Positions 4,129 through 5,343 of a DNA stretch of 5,343 bases are shown one piece after another. Each line of letters opens with the position of its first letter. Position 1 is the stretch's first letter. The DNA is from Proteobacteria bacterium UBA4457 (GTDB taxonomy: Bacteria > Pseudomonadota > Gammaproteobacteria > Ga0077536), in assembly GCA_002390205.1 (NCBI GenBank), contig DGOV01000043.1, positions 1-5,343 of the forward strand, read 5' to 3'. The position numbers and the translations under genes are program-made. Under the pieces are notes generated by a model, which saw only the letters and a program-made list of their open reading frames with translations, was not told where the DNA came from and did no database searches.

Positions 4129-5289
4129 ATGTCAATAACGCTACAACATAAAAGAGACACAGCATCCAACTGGACGAGTAATAACCCTACTTTAGCAGCG
4201 GGTCAGTTTGGTTTTGAAACAGATACTGGAAAACTAAAGCTTGGTGACGGATCTACGGCGTGGTCGTCTCTTAACTATTTTGAACCAACTATAGTTCCTT
4301 GGGCATATCAAGGTGAGAACTATGGTTATACTGCCGGGGGAAATAACAATAATCCCTTCGCAAAAATCGATGTAGTAGATAAGTTTCCTTTTTCTTCTGA
4401 CAGTAATGCAACTGATGTAGGTGATTTAACCGTTGCAAGAGGGGGTGGAGGAGGTCTTAGCAGTGAGACAGACGGATATGCTGCTGGAGGAGATACTTGG
4501 AGCCCTTCTTATCCTTATTATGGTAGGAAAAATATAGTTGATAAAACTCCTTTTAGTTCTGATGCAAACATGACAGATGTGGGAGATTTACAAGGAACTA
4601 AATTTGGAGGCGTAGGAAGTGCTAGCTCTTCAGAGAATGGCTATCTTTTTGGCGGGTGCGGTTCTCCTGCTCCCACTGGCCCAGGTGGCCATTCTCAGGA
4701 GCAGATAGATAAGTTTCCTTTCTCAGGAACATTTAGTATAACAGATGTAGGAGATTTAAGTCATGATTCACCTACTTCAACCTGCTATACTTTAGAGTCT
4801 GCTGGAGTAACGTCTTCTACACATGGGTACAGAGCAGGAGGAATGTACTCTTTAATAGGGTCAACAAAACTAGATAAATTTTCATTTAGCTCTGATGGCA
4901 ATGCTACAGATGTTGGAGACCTTACTGATGCTATTTACGGAGCTAGTGGAACAAGTTCAAGTGATGCAGGCTATGTAAGTGGCGGAAGACAGTATAGTGC
5001 TCCTGTAAGTCAGACTAAAGTGCAATGCACACCATTTGCATCAGATACAGGTACCACTTGTGTAGGTGCATTAGTTCAAGGGCAGCATTACGGAGCAGCT
5101 TCTCAATCTAGTACAACTGCTGGATATGCTACTGCAGGATCCTTGCCTTTCACAGGCACACCTATTACAGCTGGAAACATTATTCAAAAATTTCCTTTTT
5201 CGGCGGAAGGAAACTCAACAGATGTTGGAGACCTAACCTGTGCGAGAGGAAATAACGTAGGCGGATGTGGAATGGGATTCCACTATTAG
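4129..5289 (+). CDS. Tail-fibre/adhesin with Mtd-type N-terminus and six kelch-like repeats
   Basis: A 386-residue protein. Residues 1-51 form the N-terminal domain found in phage receptor-binding proteins such as Mtd (KRDTASNWTSNNPTLAAGQF, then ETDTGKLKLGDGSTAWSSL), which attaches the fibre to the virion. The rest is six repeats of about 50-60 residues, each with GY-x-x-GG early (Gly at 66, 116, 171, 233, 281; the sixth is GYATAG at 332) and (D)KFPFSSD-x-N-x-TDVGDL late (ending near 100, 154, 210, 265, 315, 369). The fifth is degenerate (CVGAL). The protein ends with a partial unit (CARGNNVGGCGMGFHY) matching the segment after DVGDL in repeat 1, consistent with ring closure of a six-bladed beta-propeller. 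The likely role is host-surface recognition. A second gene with the same N-terminus follows 9 bases later. Confidence 0.85.
   Translation: MSITLQHKRDTASNWTSNNPTLAAGQFGFETDTGKLKLGDGSTAWSSLNYFEPTIVPWAYQGENYGYTAGGNNNNPFAKIDVVDKFPFSSDSNATDVGDLTVARGGGGGLSSETDGYAAGGDTWSPSYPYYGRKNIVDKTPFSSDANMTDVGDLQGTKFGGVGSASSSENGYLFGGCGSPAPTGPGGHSQEQIDKFPFSGTFSITDVGDLSHDSPTSTCYTLESAGVTSSTHGYRAGGMYSLIGSTKLDKFSFSSDGNATDVGDLTDAIYGASGTSSSDAGYVSGGRQYSAPVSQTKVQCTPFASDTGTTCVGALVQGQHYGAASQSSTTAGYATAGSLPFTGTPITAGNIIQKFPFSAEGNSTDVGDLTCARGNNVGGCGMGFHY
4150..4173 (+). repeat. Direct repeat, copy 1 (5' of the tail-fibre gene)
   Basis: These 24 bases (codons 8-15, KRDTASNW) are identical, third codon positions included, to 5320-5343 at the start of the next gene. 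The second copy is cut by the window end, so the true repeat may be longer. It could act as a recombination point between adhesin genes. Confidence 0.85.
4324..5286 (+). repeat. Six kelch-like protein repeats, diverged at DNA level
   Basis: Within the tail-fibre gene, spacing between successive GY motifs is 50, 55, 62, 48 and 51 residues. The DVGDL end and the KFPFS strand are conserved, while the loops between GG and DK vary in length and sequence: Pro/Tyr-rich in unit 2, Gly/Pro-rich in unit 3. The DNA copies are only partly alike (for example GATGTAGG, GATGTGGG and GATGTTGG), so the duplication is old and this is not a simple tandem DNA repeat. Variable loops over a fixed core fit a host-binding surface. 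Confidence 0.8.
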
Positions 5290-5298
5290 GAGTAATAA

Positions 5299-5343
5299 AT
5301 GGCGATAACGATTCAGATAAAAAGAGACACAGCATCCAACTGG
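5299..5343 (+). CDS. Second tail-fibre-type gene, 5' end only
   Basis: The ATG at 5299 follows an AGGAG (5288-5292) that overlaps the previous stop codon. The 15 visible codons read MAITIQIKRDTASNW, against MSITLQHKRDTASNW for the gene at 4129. It is therefore a paralogue sharing at least the start of the virion-attachment domain. The rest lies beyond the window, so repeat type and length cannot be judged. Tandem genes with one N-terminal anchor and different C-terminal domains are expected for phages carrying several receptor-binding proteins. Confidence 0.75.
   Translation, partial: MAITIQIKRDTASNW
5320..5343 (+). repeat. Direct repeat, copy 2 (truncated by window end)
   Basis: Identical over 24 bases to 4150-4173. 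The seven codons before it differ at five codons between the two genes, so the identity begins abruptly at codon 8. This fits selection on the motif plus recent duplication or gene conversion. Confidence 0.85.

Overview
The window looks like the structural and lysis end of a tailed bacteriophage (Caudoviricetes), most probably marine. All 14 genes I can support lie on the + strand, are packed end to end with overlaps or gaps of a few bases, and are mostly very small. Several match, from memory, protein types seen repeatedly in uncultured marine phage and cyanophage contigs: a terminase small subunit beginning MTKDL, Lys/Arg-rich mini-proteins, and a tail-fibre protein with DVGDL repeats. No bacterial housekeeping gene, rRNA, tRNA, CRISPR array or integrase is visible.

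Layout. Positions 1-410 hold no credible gene but are dense in palindromes. Four copies of a roughly 21-bp palindrome (half-sites AAATGAGAA and TTCTCATTT) are centred at 76, 214, 237 and 290. They match the Fur box of gammaproteobacteria, especially the Vibrio-type AATGANAATNATTNTCATT. Two other inverted repeats lie among them. The region ends in a near-consensus sigma70 promoter (TTGACT, 17 bp, TATAAT) whose predicted start falls on the A of the first ATG, so the first message may be leaderless.

From 411 on: terminase small subunit (411-875); a coiled-coil plus one-TM holin-like protein (862-1071); a SleB-type cell-wall hydrolase (1068-1451); a small protein with a perfect EF-hand loop (1471-1761); four consecutive small, strongly basic proteins (1754-2622); a one-TM protein with an MscS-like beta domain (2654-3082); a two-TM holin-like protein (3085-3435); a small Cys-containing protein (3439-3642); a helical protein with a C-terminal TM (3648-4127); a tail-fibre or adhesin protein with an Mtd-type N-terminal domain and six kelch-like repeats (4129-5289); and the first 15 codons of a second protein with the same N-terminus (5299 to the window end).

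How they may work together (inference): one transcript from the promoter before 411 would make packaging, lysis (holin-like proteins plus hydrolase), membrane-modifying and host-recognition proteins. The most unusual features are the cluster of four Fur-box-like palindromes in phage DNA, the probable leaderless terminase message, the miniature MscS-like membrane protein, and the tandem adhesin genes sharing an identical 5' block.
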